Below, piece by piece: positions 1 to 11,792 of a DNA stretch of 64,000 nucleotides (positions are counted from its first letter, which is position 1; each line of letters starts with the position of its first letter). A program made the translations under genes and the position numbers. The notes below the pieces were generated by a model. The model was not told the DNA's origin. It was given only the letters and a program-made list of their open reading frames with translations, and ran no database searches. The DNA is from Planctomycetota bacterium (GTDB taxonomy: Bacteria > Planctomycetota > UBA11346), in assembly GCA_023150565.1 (NCBI GenBank), contig JAKLKR010000005.1:1-64000 (forward strand), in the 5' to 3' direction.

Positions 1-38
1 CGGCCCGGAGGGCCGCGCTCCCGGGGTAGGGCACCACC

Positions 39-800
39 ATGCTGCGTGAAGCCTGGTGGTGGCTGAGCACCCCCTGCCCGCCGTGGGCGCGCGGCCTCGG
101 CCTGCTGGCCGAGAGCTGCGCCATCGGCGCCCGCGCCCGGCGCTGCGCCGAGCACTGGGCCGGCCACCGCGCGCGCTGCCAGGAGCTGATCGCCGCCCAT
201 GCCCCGGCCGGCGGCCGGGTGGCGGTGCTGGGCTCGGGCTGGCTGCTCGACGTGCCGGTGGCGGCGCTGGCGGCGCGCTGCGCCACGGTGGCGCTGGTGG
301 ACGCCGTGCATCCGGCGCCGGCCCGCCGGGCCGCACGCGCCCACCCGCGCTTGCGCCTGGTCACCGCCGACCTCTCGGGCGCGGGCCCGGCGCTGTGGGC
401 GGCGCGCGGGGAGCGGCTGCTGCCGGCGGTGCGGCCGCCAGGCTGGGCCGACCTCGGCCTGGAGCCGCCCGACCTGGCGGTGAGCGCACTGCTGCTGTCG
501 CAGCTCCCGCTCGCCCCCCTGGGCTGGCTCGAGCGCCAGGGGGCGGCGCCGGCGCCGGCCGCGCGCGAAGGGTTCCGCGCCGAGGTGCAGCGCGGCCACC
601 TGGCCCTGCTGCGCGCAGCCCGCGCCTGGCTGCTGCTCACCGACGTCAACGCCAACGGTGCGCCGCTGCTCGCCGGGGTCGAGCTGCCCGAGCCGCTGGC
701 GGAATGGGACTGGCCGGTGGCGCCGGCGGGCGAGGCCGGCGCCACCGCGGTGGTGCACCGGGTGCGGGCCTATGCCGGGGGCCAGTCAACCGCGTGCTAG
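39..800 (+). CDS. Hypothetical protein with Rossmann/SAM-methyltransferase-like motif (VAVLGSGWLLDVP...VALVDAVHP)
   Basis: ORF 253 aa; glycine-rich motif followed by acidic residue at end of beta2, as in class I methyltransferases. Confidence 0.55.
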   Translation: MLREAWWWLSTPCPPWARGLGLLAESCAIGARARRCAEHWAGHRARCQELIAAHAPAGGRVAVLGSGWLLDVPVAALAARCATVALVDAVHPAPARRAARAHPRLRLVTADLSGAGPALWAARGERLLPAVRPPGWADLGLEPPDLAVSALLLSQLPLAPLGWLERQGAAPAPAAREGFRAEVQRGHLALLRAARAWLLLTDVNANGAPLLAGVELPEPLAEWDWPVAPAGEAGATAVVHRVRAYAGGQSTAC

Positions 801-854
801 CGGAAGCGTCTTTCGTGCGGTTGCGCCGAGGTGCGCCGGGTATTTTACACCGCC

Positions 855-3269
855 ATGGCCAGAACCCCCCGCCCCGCCCCCCTGCTCGCCGACGGCCTGC
901 CCGCCGGCCACATCCTGCGCGAGGCGCAGTGGATCTGGCCCGGCAACGGCACCTACCTGGTCAACTGCTTCGCCCACTTCCGCCACGACTTCCGCCTGGC
1001 GGCGGTGCCCGGGAAGGCGCCGTTCTTCATCACCGCCGACCAGCACTACCGCCTGTGGGTGAATGGCAGCTACGTCTGCCGCGGCCCGGCGCGCGGCTAC
1101 CAGAAGCACTGGCCGTTCGACGAGGTCGACCTGGCGCCGTTCCTGCGCGCCGGCGCCAACTGGATCGCGGTCGAGGGCTACAACCCCGGGGTGTCGACCT
1201 TCCAGTACCTGCACCAGACCGCCGCCGGCCTGCTCTGCGCCGGACGCTGGGGCGCCACCACCGTGCTCAGCGGCGAGGGCTGGCTGATGCGCCGCGGCCC
1301 GGCCCAGCGCGAATACGTCGCCCGCCATTCGCTGCAGCTCAACTTCCAGGAGCATGTCGACCTGCGCGCCGACGACCGCGCCTGGATCACCGCGCGCAAG
1401 GCCCCCACCGGCTGGAGCCTCGAGCGCCGCCTCTACGAGATGTCGCGCTGCGCCTTCGCCCGCCCGCCCTGGGAAGGGGTCGAGGAGCGCGGCATCCCCC
1501 TGCTCGAGGAGCGCACGGTGGTGCCGCAGCGGGTGGCGGGATCCGCCGCCGGACGCTGCGCCGCGGGCTGGCGCGGCTGGGACAACGTCGCCTGGCCGTT
1601 CTCCGCCGAGGGCAGGGCCGCGCGCTGGAAGGCCGACGGGGTGCGCTGGCGGCGCACGGCGCAGTGGCTCGAGGTGGTGCTGCCGGCGGCCGGGACCGAG
1701 GGCTGGAGCGCGGCCACCATCGACGTGGGCGGCTACACCTGGGCCAGCGCCGAGGTCGAGGTCGCCGGCGCCGCCGGCGGCGAGGTGGTCGACATCCTGC
1801 ACCAGGAGCGCCTGGTGGGCGAGCGCGGCGACCTGCGCAAGCCCGGCGACGGCTGCCTGATCGCGCTCGGCAACCGTCTGACCACCGCCCCCGGCACCTG
1901 CCGCCACGACTTCTACCAGCTGCTCGGCTTCGGGGTGATGACCCTGGTGGCGCGCGGCACCACCCGCGCGCTGACCGTGCGCGTGCGCCTGCGCACCGGC
2001 ATCTACCCCTTCGCCATGCGCGGCCGCTTCGCCTGCGGCGACGCCGTGCTCGACGGCATCGAGGCCGCCTGCGCGCGCACCCAGCGCATCTGCGCCGGCG
2101 ACGCCTACGTCGACACCCCCTGGCGCGAGCAGGCGCAGTGGTGGGGCGACGCGCGCGTGCAGGCCGCCAACACCTTCCACCTCGACGGCGACGCCCGCCT
2201 GCTGGCGCGCGGCATCCGCTCCATCGCCGGCCAGGACGGCCCCGGCGGGCTGACCTACGGCCACGCCCCCACCATCGCCTACAACTGCATCCTGCCCGAC
2301 TTCGCGCTGACCTGGATCCTGACCCTGCGCGACCACTGGTGGCAGACCGGCGACGCCAGCCTGGTGCGCGAGCTGTGGCCGCGGGTCGAGCGCATCCTCG
2401 GCTACTTCGACTCCGACCTCGCCCGCCACAAGTCCGGGCTGCTGCGCCACGACCGCCGCCTGTGGCTGTTCGAGGACTGGTCGACGCTGTGGAAGGGCGA
2501 GGTGCCGACTTTCCTCAACCTGTGGTACCTGCACGCCCTCCAGCAGATCCAGCCGGTCCTGGCCGCCGCCGGCATGCGCCGCGAGGCGGCGGCGATCCGG
2601 CGCCGCAGCGACGCCCACGCCAGGCTCTGCCTGGCCCGGCTGTGGGACCGCAAGCGCCGGCGCTGGCTGGCGGGGCTGGATGCGCCCAAGGGCCAGGAAT
2701 CGGTGCACGACCAGACCCTCGAGCTGCTCAACGGCCTGGTGCCGGCGGCGCACGACGGCCTGGTGCGCGACTTCCTGCTGCCCTTCCTGCGCGGCGAGGC
2801 GGTGCCGGGGCCCAAGCCCTCGGCGTTCTGGTCGTACTACGTGCTGGCCGAGGCCGGCCGCCGCGGCTTCGCCGAGGACTGCCTGGCCTTCATCCGCCGC
2901 CACTGGGAGCCGATGCTGGCCACCGGTACCACCTGGGAGGACTACCAGTGGAAGGAGGACGGCGGCGGCACCGCCAGCCACGCCTGGACCGCGCACCCGT
3001 GCGTGCACTTCCCGCAGATCCTCGCCGGCATCCGCCAGCAGGCCGCGGGCTGGGCCGCGGTCAGCATCGCGCCCCAGCCGATCGCCGGCCTGGACCGCGC
3101 CGAGGCCCTCGTGCCCAGCCCGCGCGGCGACATCACCAGCCGCTGGGAGCGCCGCGGCGACGCCATCCGCCTGAGCGTGTCGGTGCCCAAGGGCGTGAAG
3201 GCGGAGATCCGCCTGGGCAGGCAGCGCAAGCTGCTGCCAACGGGCGGCAGGCTGGTGCTGGAAGGCTGA
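855..3269 (+). CDS. Alpha-L-rhamnosidase-like (GH78-type six-hairpin) glycosidase
   Basis: Long ORF (track 831..3269, likely ATG at 855); motifs WIWPGNGTYLVNCFAHFRHDF, DTPWREQAQWWGDARVQA, SAFWSYYVLAEAG typical of GH78-like proteins. Confidence 0.75.
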   Translation: MARTPRPAPLLADGLPAGHILREAQWIWPGNGTYLVNCFAHFRHDFRLAAVPGKAPFFITADQHYRLWVNGSYVCRGPARGYQKHWPFDEVDLAPFLRAGANWIAVEGYNPGVSTFQYLHQTAAGLLCAGRWGATTVLSGEGWLMRRGPAQREYVARHSLQLNFQEHVDLRADDRAWITARKAPTGWSLERRLYEMSRCAFARPPWEGVEERGIPLLEERTVVPQRVAGSAAGRCAAGWRGWDNVAWPFSAEGRAARWKADGVRWRRTAQWLEVVLPAAGTEGWSAATIDVGGYTWASAEVEVAGAAGGEVVDILHQERLVGERGDLRKPGDGCLIALGNRLTTAPGTCRHDFYQLLGFGVMTLVARGTTRALTVRVRLRTGIYPFAMRGRFACGDAVLDGIEAACARTQRICAGDAYVDTPWREQAQWWGDARVQAANTFHLDGDARLLARGIRSIAGQDGPGGLTYGHAPTIAYNCILPDFALTWILTLRDHWWQTGDASLVRELWPRVERILGYFDSDLARHKSGLLRHDRRLWLFEDWSTLWKGEVPTFLNLWYLHALQQIQPVLAAAGMRREAAAIRRRSDAHARLCLARLWDRKRRRWLAGLDAPKGQESVHDQTLELLNGLVPAAHDGLVRDFLLPFLRGEAVPGPKPSAFWSYYVLAEAGRRGFAEDCLAFIRRHWEPMLATGTTWEDYQWKEDGGGTASHAWTAHPCVHFPQILAGIRQQAAGWAAVSIAPQPIAGLDRAEALVPSPRGDITSRWERRGDAIRLSVSVPKGVKAEIRLGRQRKLLPTGGRLVLEG

Positions 3270-3285
3270 GGTGCGGAAGGACCTC

Positions 3286-3345
3286 GACCGCCGCGACGCC
3301 ACGGAATACGAAGAGATTCGACCACGGCGGCGCGGCGGAAACATG
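3286..3345. repeat. Intergenic repeat arms (CTCGACCGCCGCGACGCCACGGAA; GATTCGACCACGGCGGCGCGGCGG)
   Basis: Same entry motif (G)ATTCGACC plus CCACGACG/GGCGGCGC units seen at 17258, 47987 and 54804. Confidence 0.7.
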
Positions 3346-3361
3346 CCTGGAAGGAGAAGAG

Positions 3362-3391
3362 GGATCACCGCCACGACGCTACGACGCCACG
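3362..3391. repeat. Left 30-bp inverted repeat flanking GxxExxY gene: GGATCACCGCCACGACGCTACGACGCCACG
   Basis: Exact reverse complement of 3845..3874 (30/30 by manual comparison). Confidence 0.92.
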
Positions 3392-3450
3392 AGGAAAGGG
3401 CCTTGTGAGGTCAGGCGTCGTCGCAGTCGTACGCCGGCTTTGGGATGCGT

Positions 3451-3876
3451 TCACTGCGGCGTGCGCACAACGCGGCGGATACCGTCTCGTAGCTTCGGCA
3501 CGTTGAAATTGATCAGCAGAGCGAGCTGAAGGCCGGTGATCTTGAGGTAGGTCAGGGCCTGGGCGGTGTGGATCGGGGCAAGGAGATCGACCGCCTTCAA
3601 CTCGACGATCAGGCGTTCGTCCACCAGCAGGTCCAGACGCAGCCCGGCTTCGACTTCGATCCCGTCATATCGGATCGGCACCACCACCTGCCGGCGGTGG
3701 GCAAGGCCGCGTTTGCCCAGCTCATGGCACAGGCACGCCTCGTAAACCGACTCCATCAGCCCCGGCCCCAATTCCCGATGGACGGCAAAGGCTCCGTCGA
3801 TGACAGCTGATGCCAATGCATCTACCACCGGATTCACGTCTTTCCGTGGCGTCGTAGCGTCGTGGCGGTGATCCAT
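3451..3876 (-). CDS. GxxExxY protein (PD-(D/E)XK nuclease-like superfamily)
   Basis: 141 aa; motifs HRELGPGLMESVYEACLCHELGKRGL, GLRLDLLVDERLIVELKAVD, LTYLKITGLQLALLINFNVPKLRDGIRRVV. Confidence 0.93.
   Translation of the reverse strand: MDHRHDATTPRKDVNPVVDALASAVIDGAFAVHRELGPGLMESVYEACLCHELGKRGLAHRRQVVVPIRYDGIEVEAGLRLDLLVDERLIVELKAVDLLAPIHTAQALTYLKITGLQLALLINFNVPKLRDGIRRVVRTPQ
3845..3874. repeat. Right 30-bp inverted repeat, overlapping the 5' end of the GxxExxY CDS
   Basis: CGTGGCGTCGTAGCGTCGTGGCGGTGATCC is the exact reverse complement of 3362..3391; encodes N-terminal DHRHDATTP. Confidence 0.92.
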
Positions 3877-3892
3877 CTGCTTTGTTCCCTGT

Positions 3893-4573
3893 TCAATACT
3901 CCGGGCCGACCCCGTCGGCCACCGCGCGCAGGGCGAGGGGGTCGGTGACGGTGAAGCCCTCGGCGTCGCGCGCCAGCAGGCCGGCGTCGATCAGGCGGCG
4001 GAGGGTGCGCGAGAGGGTCTCGGGGGTGAGGTTGAGGTGGCTGGCGAGGTGGCGCAGGGCCGAGGGCAGCACCACCCGGCCGTCGACCCCGGCGCTGCGC
4101 TCCAGCAGGTGGCGGGCGAGGCGGCCGGCGGCGTCGCGCAGCACGATGTCCTCGAGCAGGCCGGTGAGGTGGTGCACCCAGGCGCCCATGCCCACCAGCA
4201 GGTCGCGGCACAGGCGGTGGTCGGCGGCGAGCAGCTCCTGCACCTGGGCATCGGGCAGCAGCACCGCGGCGGTGTCCTCGATCACCTCGGCCCAGGCCGG
4301 GCAGGGGAAGCAGCCCAGGCAGGCGACCTCGGCGAAGGTCTGGCCGGGGCCGGCCAGGTGCAGGGTGTGGTCCTTGCCCGAGGGCGCGATCTTGAAGATG
4401 CGCGCCAGGCCGGTGCCGACCACGTAGATGCCGGGGCAGGGGTCGTCCTGGCGGAACACGGTGTGGCCCTTGGCCAGGGACACCGGGCGCGCGATCGCCA
4501 CCAGGGCGCTGCGGGCGGCGGGCTCGACGCGGGCGAACAGGCGGCAACGCTGGATGATGGCGGCTGGTTCCAT
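3893..4573 (-). CDS. Crp/Fnr family transcriptional regulator
   Basis: cNMP-binding-like N-term (KGHTVFRQDDPCPGIYVVGTGLARIFKIAPSGKDHTLHLAGPGQTF) and HTH (LRHLASHLNLTPETLSRTLRRLIDAGLL); start ATG at 4573. Confidence 0.85.
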   Translation of the reverse strand: MEPAAIIQRCRLFARVEPAARSALVAIARPVSLAKGHTVFRQDDPCPGIYVVGTGLARIFKIAPSGKDHTLHLAGPGQTFAEVACLGCFPCPAWAEVIEDTAAVLLPDAQVQELLAADHRLCRDLLVGMGAWVHHLTGLLEDIVLRDAAGRLARHLLERSAGVDGRVVLPSALRHLASHLNLTPETLSRTLRRLIDAGLLARDAEGFTVTDPLALRAVADGVGPEY

Positions 4574-4654
4574 GGGCTGGCGGTCGTACCCCGGGGGCGC
4601 CGGCGGGCCAGGGCCGGCGGTTCCCCGCCGCCAGGACGGGCCATCATCGCCGGG

Positions 4655-4972
4655 GTGGATGCGCTGCTGCTCGGCTTCCTGATCTCGGTCCCCGGCCTGA
4701 CGGTGGCGGCGATCGGCTTCGCCCTGCTGCGCCTGTGGCAGCGCCGGCGGCGGCTGGCGCTGGTGCTGGCGCAGAGCTGCAAGGGCTGCGGCGAGCCCTT
4801 CGAGGACGCCCTCGCCGAGTACCTGGGCGCGCCGCCGCCCGAGGAGCTGGCGCGCATGGACCGCTTCCAGCGCCGCTTCGCGGTGTTCCAGGTGCGCTGC
4901 ATGGGCTGCGGCGCGCTCAACACCTGCACCGCCGACGGCACCCCCTACCGGGCGCGCTACGGCGAGGGCTGA
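4655..4972 (+). CDS. Small membrane-anchored zinc-ribbon-like hypothetical protein
   Basis: GTG start; N-terminal TM then CKGCGEPF...CMGCGALN paired CxxC motifs; 3' end overlaps hisS 3' end by 16 bp. Confidence 0.6.
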   Translation: MDALLLGFLISVPGLTVAAIGFALLRLWQRRRRLALVLAQSCKGCGEPFEDALAEYLGAPPPEELARMDRFQRRFAVFQVRCMGCGALNTCTADGTPYRARYGEG

Positions 4973-6267
4973 GCCGGCGCTTCCAGCGGCACGCGGTTCT
5001 CGACCCGCTCGCTGCCGCCCAGCACGCGCTCGACCGCCACCCCGGCCTTCACCTCGTTGCCGCCGATGATGTAGAGACGCCCGGCGCCGTCCTGCTCGGC
5101 GCGCTCGATCACGTTCTTGAAGCGCCGGCAGGCGTAGTCGACCACCACCGTGCGGCCCTGGGCGCGCAGGCGGGCGGCGAAGCGGTTGGCGACCGCGAAC
5201 TCCTTGGCCGACATCGGGAACACCACCGCGTCGAGCCCGCGCCCGAGGGCCGGCAGGCGGCCGAGCTCGGCCAGCACCTCGGCGATGGGGATGTCGCCGA
5301 AGCCGAAGCCGACCATCGGGACGGGGCTGCCGCCGAGGGTCTCGGTGAGGCGGTCGTAGCGTCCGCCGCCGGCGATGGCGCGGCGGAAGGTGCCGGCCTG
5401 GGCGAACACCTCCCACACCGTGCCGGTGTAGTAGCTCAGCCCGCGGATCACCGACAGGTCGATGCGCACCAGGTGGGCGATGCCCCAGCTCGCCAGCAGC
5501 TCCATCAGCTCGCGCAGCGCCACCAGGCCGGGATTGTCGGCCGGCACCGCCGCCGCCAGGGCGTCGAGGCCGCGCACATCGAGCAGGCGCAGGATGGCGG
5601 CGCCGCGCTCGCCGTCGACCCCGACCTTGGCCAGCTCGGCGAGGGTGCCCTCGTCGCCGATCTTGTCGCGCTTGTCGATGCACACGCACACCTGGGCGAA
5701 CTGCTCGCCGCGGATGCCGAGCTGCTCGAGGGCGTGGCCCAGCACCTGGCGGTTGGACACCCGCCACACCACCTCGGGCTCGCCGGCGCCGGCATCGACC
5801 TTGAGCCCGACCCGGCGGCACAGCTCGGCCTGGGCCGCCATCAGCTCGGCCTCGGCCGCCACCGAGGCCAGCCCGACGCAGTCCATGTTCCACTGGAAGT
5901 GCTCGCGCTTGCGCCCGCGCTGGGTCTCCTCGTACCGGAAGCACTGCGGGATGGCGAACCAGCGCGCCGGCAGCGGCAGCGAGGCGCCCTTGGCCATCAC
6001 CATGCGCGCCAGCGACGGGGTCAGCTCGGGGCGCAGGGCGACGTGGCGGTCGCCCTTGTCGCGGAAGTCGTAGAGCTGGCGGGTGATCTCGTCGCCGGCC
6101 TTGCGGATGTAGAGCTCGGCGTGCTCGAGCACGCAGGCGTCGTACTCCTCGTAGCCGAAGCTGCGGGCGATGTCGCGGAAGTGCCCGAACAGCCAGCTCC
6201 GGAGGCGCATGTCCTCGGGATAGAAGTCGCGGGTGCCCTTGACGCTCTGCAGTTCGATGATGGCCAT
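4957..6267 (-). CDS. hisS: Histidyl-tRNA synthetase
   Basis: VKGTRDFYPEDMRLRSWLF, ALRPELTPSLARM, FRYEETQRGRKREHFQWNMD, GGGRYDRLTETLGG class II aaRS motifs. Confidence 0.95.
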   Translation of the reverse strand: MAIIELQSVKGTRDFYPEDMRLRSWLFGHFRDIARSFGYEEYDACVLEHAELYIRKAGDEITRQLYDFRDKGDRHVALRPELTPSLARMVMAKGASLPLPARWFAIPQCFRYEETQRGRKREHFQWNMDCVGLASVAAEAELMAAQAELCRRVGLKVDAGAGEPEVVWRVSNRQVLGHALEQLGIRGEQFAQVCVCIDKRDKIGDEGTLAELAKVGVDGERGAAILRLLDVRGLDALAAAVPADNPGLVALRELMELLASWGIAHLVRIDLSVIRGLSYYTGTVWEVFAQAGTFRRAIAGGGRYDRLTETLGGSPVPMVGFGFGDIPIAEVLAELGRLPALGRGLDAVVFPMSAKEFAVANRFAARLRAQGRTVVVDYACRRFKNVIERAEQDGAGRLYIIGGNEVKAGVAVERVLGGSERVENRVPLEAPAQPSP

Positions 6268-6338
6268 GCTCGCTCCGGGAGGGGCGGCATGGTCGCCGGG
6301 GCGGGCGGCAGGCAACCTGGAGCCCTTGCGAGAGCCGT

Positions 6339-6458
6339 GGACGGCTCTTCCGGAGCGTCGACGCCCACGTCGACGCCGCGCTGACGCTGCCATGGTCCCA
6401 GATCGGCGCACAGGAGGCTCCGTCGACGTGGACGTCGACGCTCCGAATGCGGCCGTCC
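6339..6458. repeat. Intergenic inverted repeat, GGAGCGTCGACGcCCACGTCGACG family
   Basis: Left arm 6339..6375 and right arm 6421..6458 are imperfect inverted copies; left half recurs at 49028..49092. Confidence 0.8.
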
Positions 6459-6501
6459 GCCATGCTCCCGCCTTGGCTTTTCGCCCTCGGGCGGAGCCCC
6501 G

Positions 6502-7503
6502 CTAGCGTTGCTTCCAGGCGCGCTTGCCGGCCTCCTCGACCAGATCGACGTAGACCAGGTTGCCGCGCTCGCCGCCGACGCCGACCTCGCCCAGCGAGGC
6601 CGGGGAACCGTCAGCGCGGCCAGTAAGGAACAGGCCGCGCCAGGACGGCGCGGCGGGGCGGTTGGCGATGCCCTCGAAGGCGCCTATCACCGAGATGGCG
6701 TTGGCGTAGCTGCGGCTCCAGGTGCCCACCCGCCAGGTCGGGTAGTAGCCCAGGCCGTCGCGCATCTCGGCCATCTGGTCGGCGCTGCCGGCCGAGCATG
6801 AGGCGATCACCAGGCAGGCCAGCGGACGCGCCGGACGGGTGCCACCGAAGGTCTCATAGAAGGCCTTGTTGGCGCGCAGGTGCTGGTCGATCGACACCCC
6901 GGCGATGGTCGAACCCTGGCCGTGGCCGAGCAGGAAGACCGCGTCGGGGATGGGCGGCGAGGCCTCCAGCAGGCGGTGCAGGGTGGCGAACACGCCATGG
7001 AACTCGGTGGCGCGCTCCTGGCCGAACTGCACGCACACCGAGGTCTTGCCTCCGCTCCGCAGGGAGGCGTGGTCGACCCCGGGCGCGTCCAGGCGCAGGG
7101 TCTTGACCGTCGGCGCCGCTCCGCGGCCGCCGACCGCCGGGGTGGCGGGGGTGGCGGGGGTGGCGGGGGCCGCCACTGGGCGCTCGCCGGGCTGGTCCGC
7201 AAGGGCTACGCGGCCACGGGGCGCCGCCGGCCGCGGCTCGGCCGCCACCGGTCGGCCCGACCCCGCCGCCTGGGCCTGGCGCTCCGCCTCGGCGGTGGCC
7301 CGCAGGCGCTGCAGCGCAGCCAGGTCGAGACCAGGATCGGCGTCGATCCCGTAACGCTCGCGCAGCTGCCGCTGCAGACGCTGGCGGGCGGCCTGGTCCT
7401 CGGCGGCAGCGGCAGCGGAGGCGCTCCATTCGCGCTCCTGGTCCGCCTGCCATGCCTCGGCCCACCGCCGGCGCAGGACCGCCAGCTCGGTGCCGGCATC
7501 CAC
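6502..7503 (-). CDS. Hypothetical coiled-coil/Pro-Ala linker protein with C-terminal caspase-like (clan CD) domain
   Basis: Hydrophobic strand + HG (AVFLLGHGQGS) and strand + C (CLVIASCSAGS) in His-then-Cys order; GTG start at 7503, the true start may lie slightly upstream. Confidence 0.6.
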   Translation of the reverse strand: MDAGTELAVLRRRWAEAWQADQEREWSASAAAAAEDQAARQRLQRQLRERYGIDADPGLDLAALQRLRATAEAERQAQAAGSGRPVAAEPRPAAPRGRVALADQPGERPVAAPATPATPATPAVGGRGAAPTVKTLRLDAPGVDHASLRSGGKTSVCVQFGQERATEFHGVFATLHRLLEASPPIPDAVFLLGHGQGSTIAGVSIDQHLRANKAFYETFGGTRPARPLACLVIASCSAGSADQMAEMRDGLGYYPTWRVGTWSRSYANAISVIGAFEGIANRPAAPSWRGLFLTGRADGSPASLGEVGVGGERGNLVYVDLVEEAGKRAWKQR

Positions 7504-7614
7504 CTGCTGGCCGAAGCGTTCGCGCAGGCCCTCGATCAGCGCCAGGCGTTCGCCCAGGCCGAGCGGCGATGCGCATCGCCCGCCAGCCTACCGCACCGGC
7601 AGGCTGAAAACAAC

Positions 7615-7643
7615 GCACCCCCGGAGGGGACCTCCGGGGGTGC
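7615..7643 (-). terminator. Rho-independent-like hairpin downstream of ppdK
   Basis: GCACCCCCGGAGG-gga-CCTCCGGGGGTGC perfect 13-bp stem, about 30 bp past the ppdK stop. Confidence 0.75.
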
Positions 7644-7674
7644 GCGACGTCCGTTCAGCGACGTTCAGGCGGGA

Positions 7675-10443
<2,769 letters not shown>

Positions 10444-10605
10444 GATCCGCTCCTGAATGGGGAGTTGGTGGGGATGGGTGATCTGGTGCCGCAGGCGTTG
10501 GCCACGCCGGTCGCGGGGCCGGCAGACTAGAACCCGCGCCGTGCGGTCAACGCATGGCCTGGGTGCGGGCGCCGTATAGGGGACGCGGGCGTCTGATCCG
10601 CCCGT

Positions 10606-11781
10606 TCATCGCGCGTGCTGGCGTGCGCAGTGCAGCAGTTCCTCTGGGCTGGAGGCGCTGCCATCGAGCCAGGCGTCCTCCATCGCGCGCAGGGCCTGGC
10701 CCAGCTGCGGTCCGGGGGCGAATCCCGCCTGGAGCAGGTCCGCCGCCCCCAGCGGGCACCGGCCGCGTTTCCCGGCCAGGTCTTGCCATTGTCTGTAAAT
10801 ATCTGCCTTGTCTGGGTCTAAAGCGGACGCGAAAGCCACCAGCGATGGGTTACGCTGATCCTGCAGATGACGCTGGCGCGCGCCCGCCGGCAGGGCCGCC
10901 AGGGCCGGGGCGGTGGCGATCAGCCAGGGCACATCGCGGCGCCAGCTCGCCGGCGCCGGCTGGACCTGCAGCCAGGCGCGGGCGCCCTCGGCCCCGAGCG
11001 GGTGCAGCCAGGCGGCCAGGGTCGCCTCGCGCGGCGCCAGCCCGAGCCGCTCCAGCACGCTGGCGGCGGGGCCGGGGTCGAGGCCGGGGGTGATCGCCTG
11101 CAGCCGGCCGGCGGCGGCGCACAGGCGGCAGAACGCCGCCCCCGCCCCGCTGTCGAGCGCCTTGCCCAGCTCGGCCACCACCCGCTCGCGGCTGACCCCG
11201 GTGAGATCGCAGGCGCACACCGCCTGCCAGGTGGCGGTCTCGACCGTGAAGCCGAGCACGGCGGCGAAGCGCAGGGCGCGCAGCACGCGCAGGCGGTCCT
11301 CGCCCAGGCGGGCGGCGGCATCGCCCACCGCGCGCACTACCCCGGCGGCGAGATCAGCGCGGCCGCCGACGTGGTCGGCGATGGTGCCGTCACAGGGGTC
11401 GAGGAGCAGGGCGTTGACGGTGAGGTCGCGGCGCTGCACGTCCTCCTGCGCGCTGGCGAAGCGCACCCCGGTGGGACGGCGGCCGTCGATGTACAGGCCG
11501 TCGGCGCGGAAGGTGGCGACCTCGACCTCGTGGCCCGGGGCCAGCACCACCACCACCACCCCGAAGGCCTTGCCCACCGCCACCGTGCGCGGGAACAGGC
11601 GCTCGACCTCCTCGGGCGGGGCGGCGGTGGCTATGTCGATCTCGTCCACCGCGCGTCCGAGCAGCAGGTCGCGCACGGCGCCGCCGGCGATCCAGGATTC
11701 GTGGCCGGCGGCGCGCAGCACGCTGATGACCGCCCGCCCATCGGCCCACACCCCGTCGTGCGGAACCGCCACCCGCTCCAT
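10606..11781 (-). CDS. cca: CCA tRNA nucleotidyltransferase / poly(A) polymerase family
   Basis: GGAVRDLLLGRAVDEIDIATAAPPEEV, RRDLTVNALLLDP, EDRLRVLRALRFAAVLGF. Confidence 0.9.
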   Translation of the reverse strand: MERVAVPHDGVWADGRAVISVLRAAGHESWIAGGAVRDLLLGRAVDEIDIATAAPPEEVERLFPRTVAVGKAFGVVVVVLAPGHEVEVATFRADGLYIDGRRPTGVRFASAQEDVQRRDLTVNALLLDPCDGTIADHVGGRADLAAGVVRAVGDAAARLGEDRLRVLRALRFAAVLGFTVETATWQAVCACDLTGVSRERVVAELGKALDSGAGAAFCRLCAAAGRLQAITPGLDPGPAASVLERLGLAPREATLAAWLHPLGAEGARAWLQVQPAPASWRRDVPWLIATAPALAALPAGARQRHLQDQRNPSLVAFASALDPDKADIYRQWQDLAGKRGRCPLGAADLLQAGFAPGPQLGQALRAMEDAWLDGSASSPEELLHCARQHAR

Positions 11782-11792
11782 CGCCGTCGCCC

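Noticed and set aside
56-3529. 1,157-aa ORF overlapping the rhamnosidase-like gene
   Set aside because: Out-of-frame shadow ORF with RRP-rich low-complexity translation; typical of very high GC coding DNA.
3451-3876. Interpretation of the GxxExxY unit as a classical insertion sequence
   Set aside because: No transposase-like ORF inside and no target-site duplication visible outside the inverted repeats.
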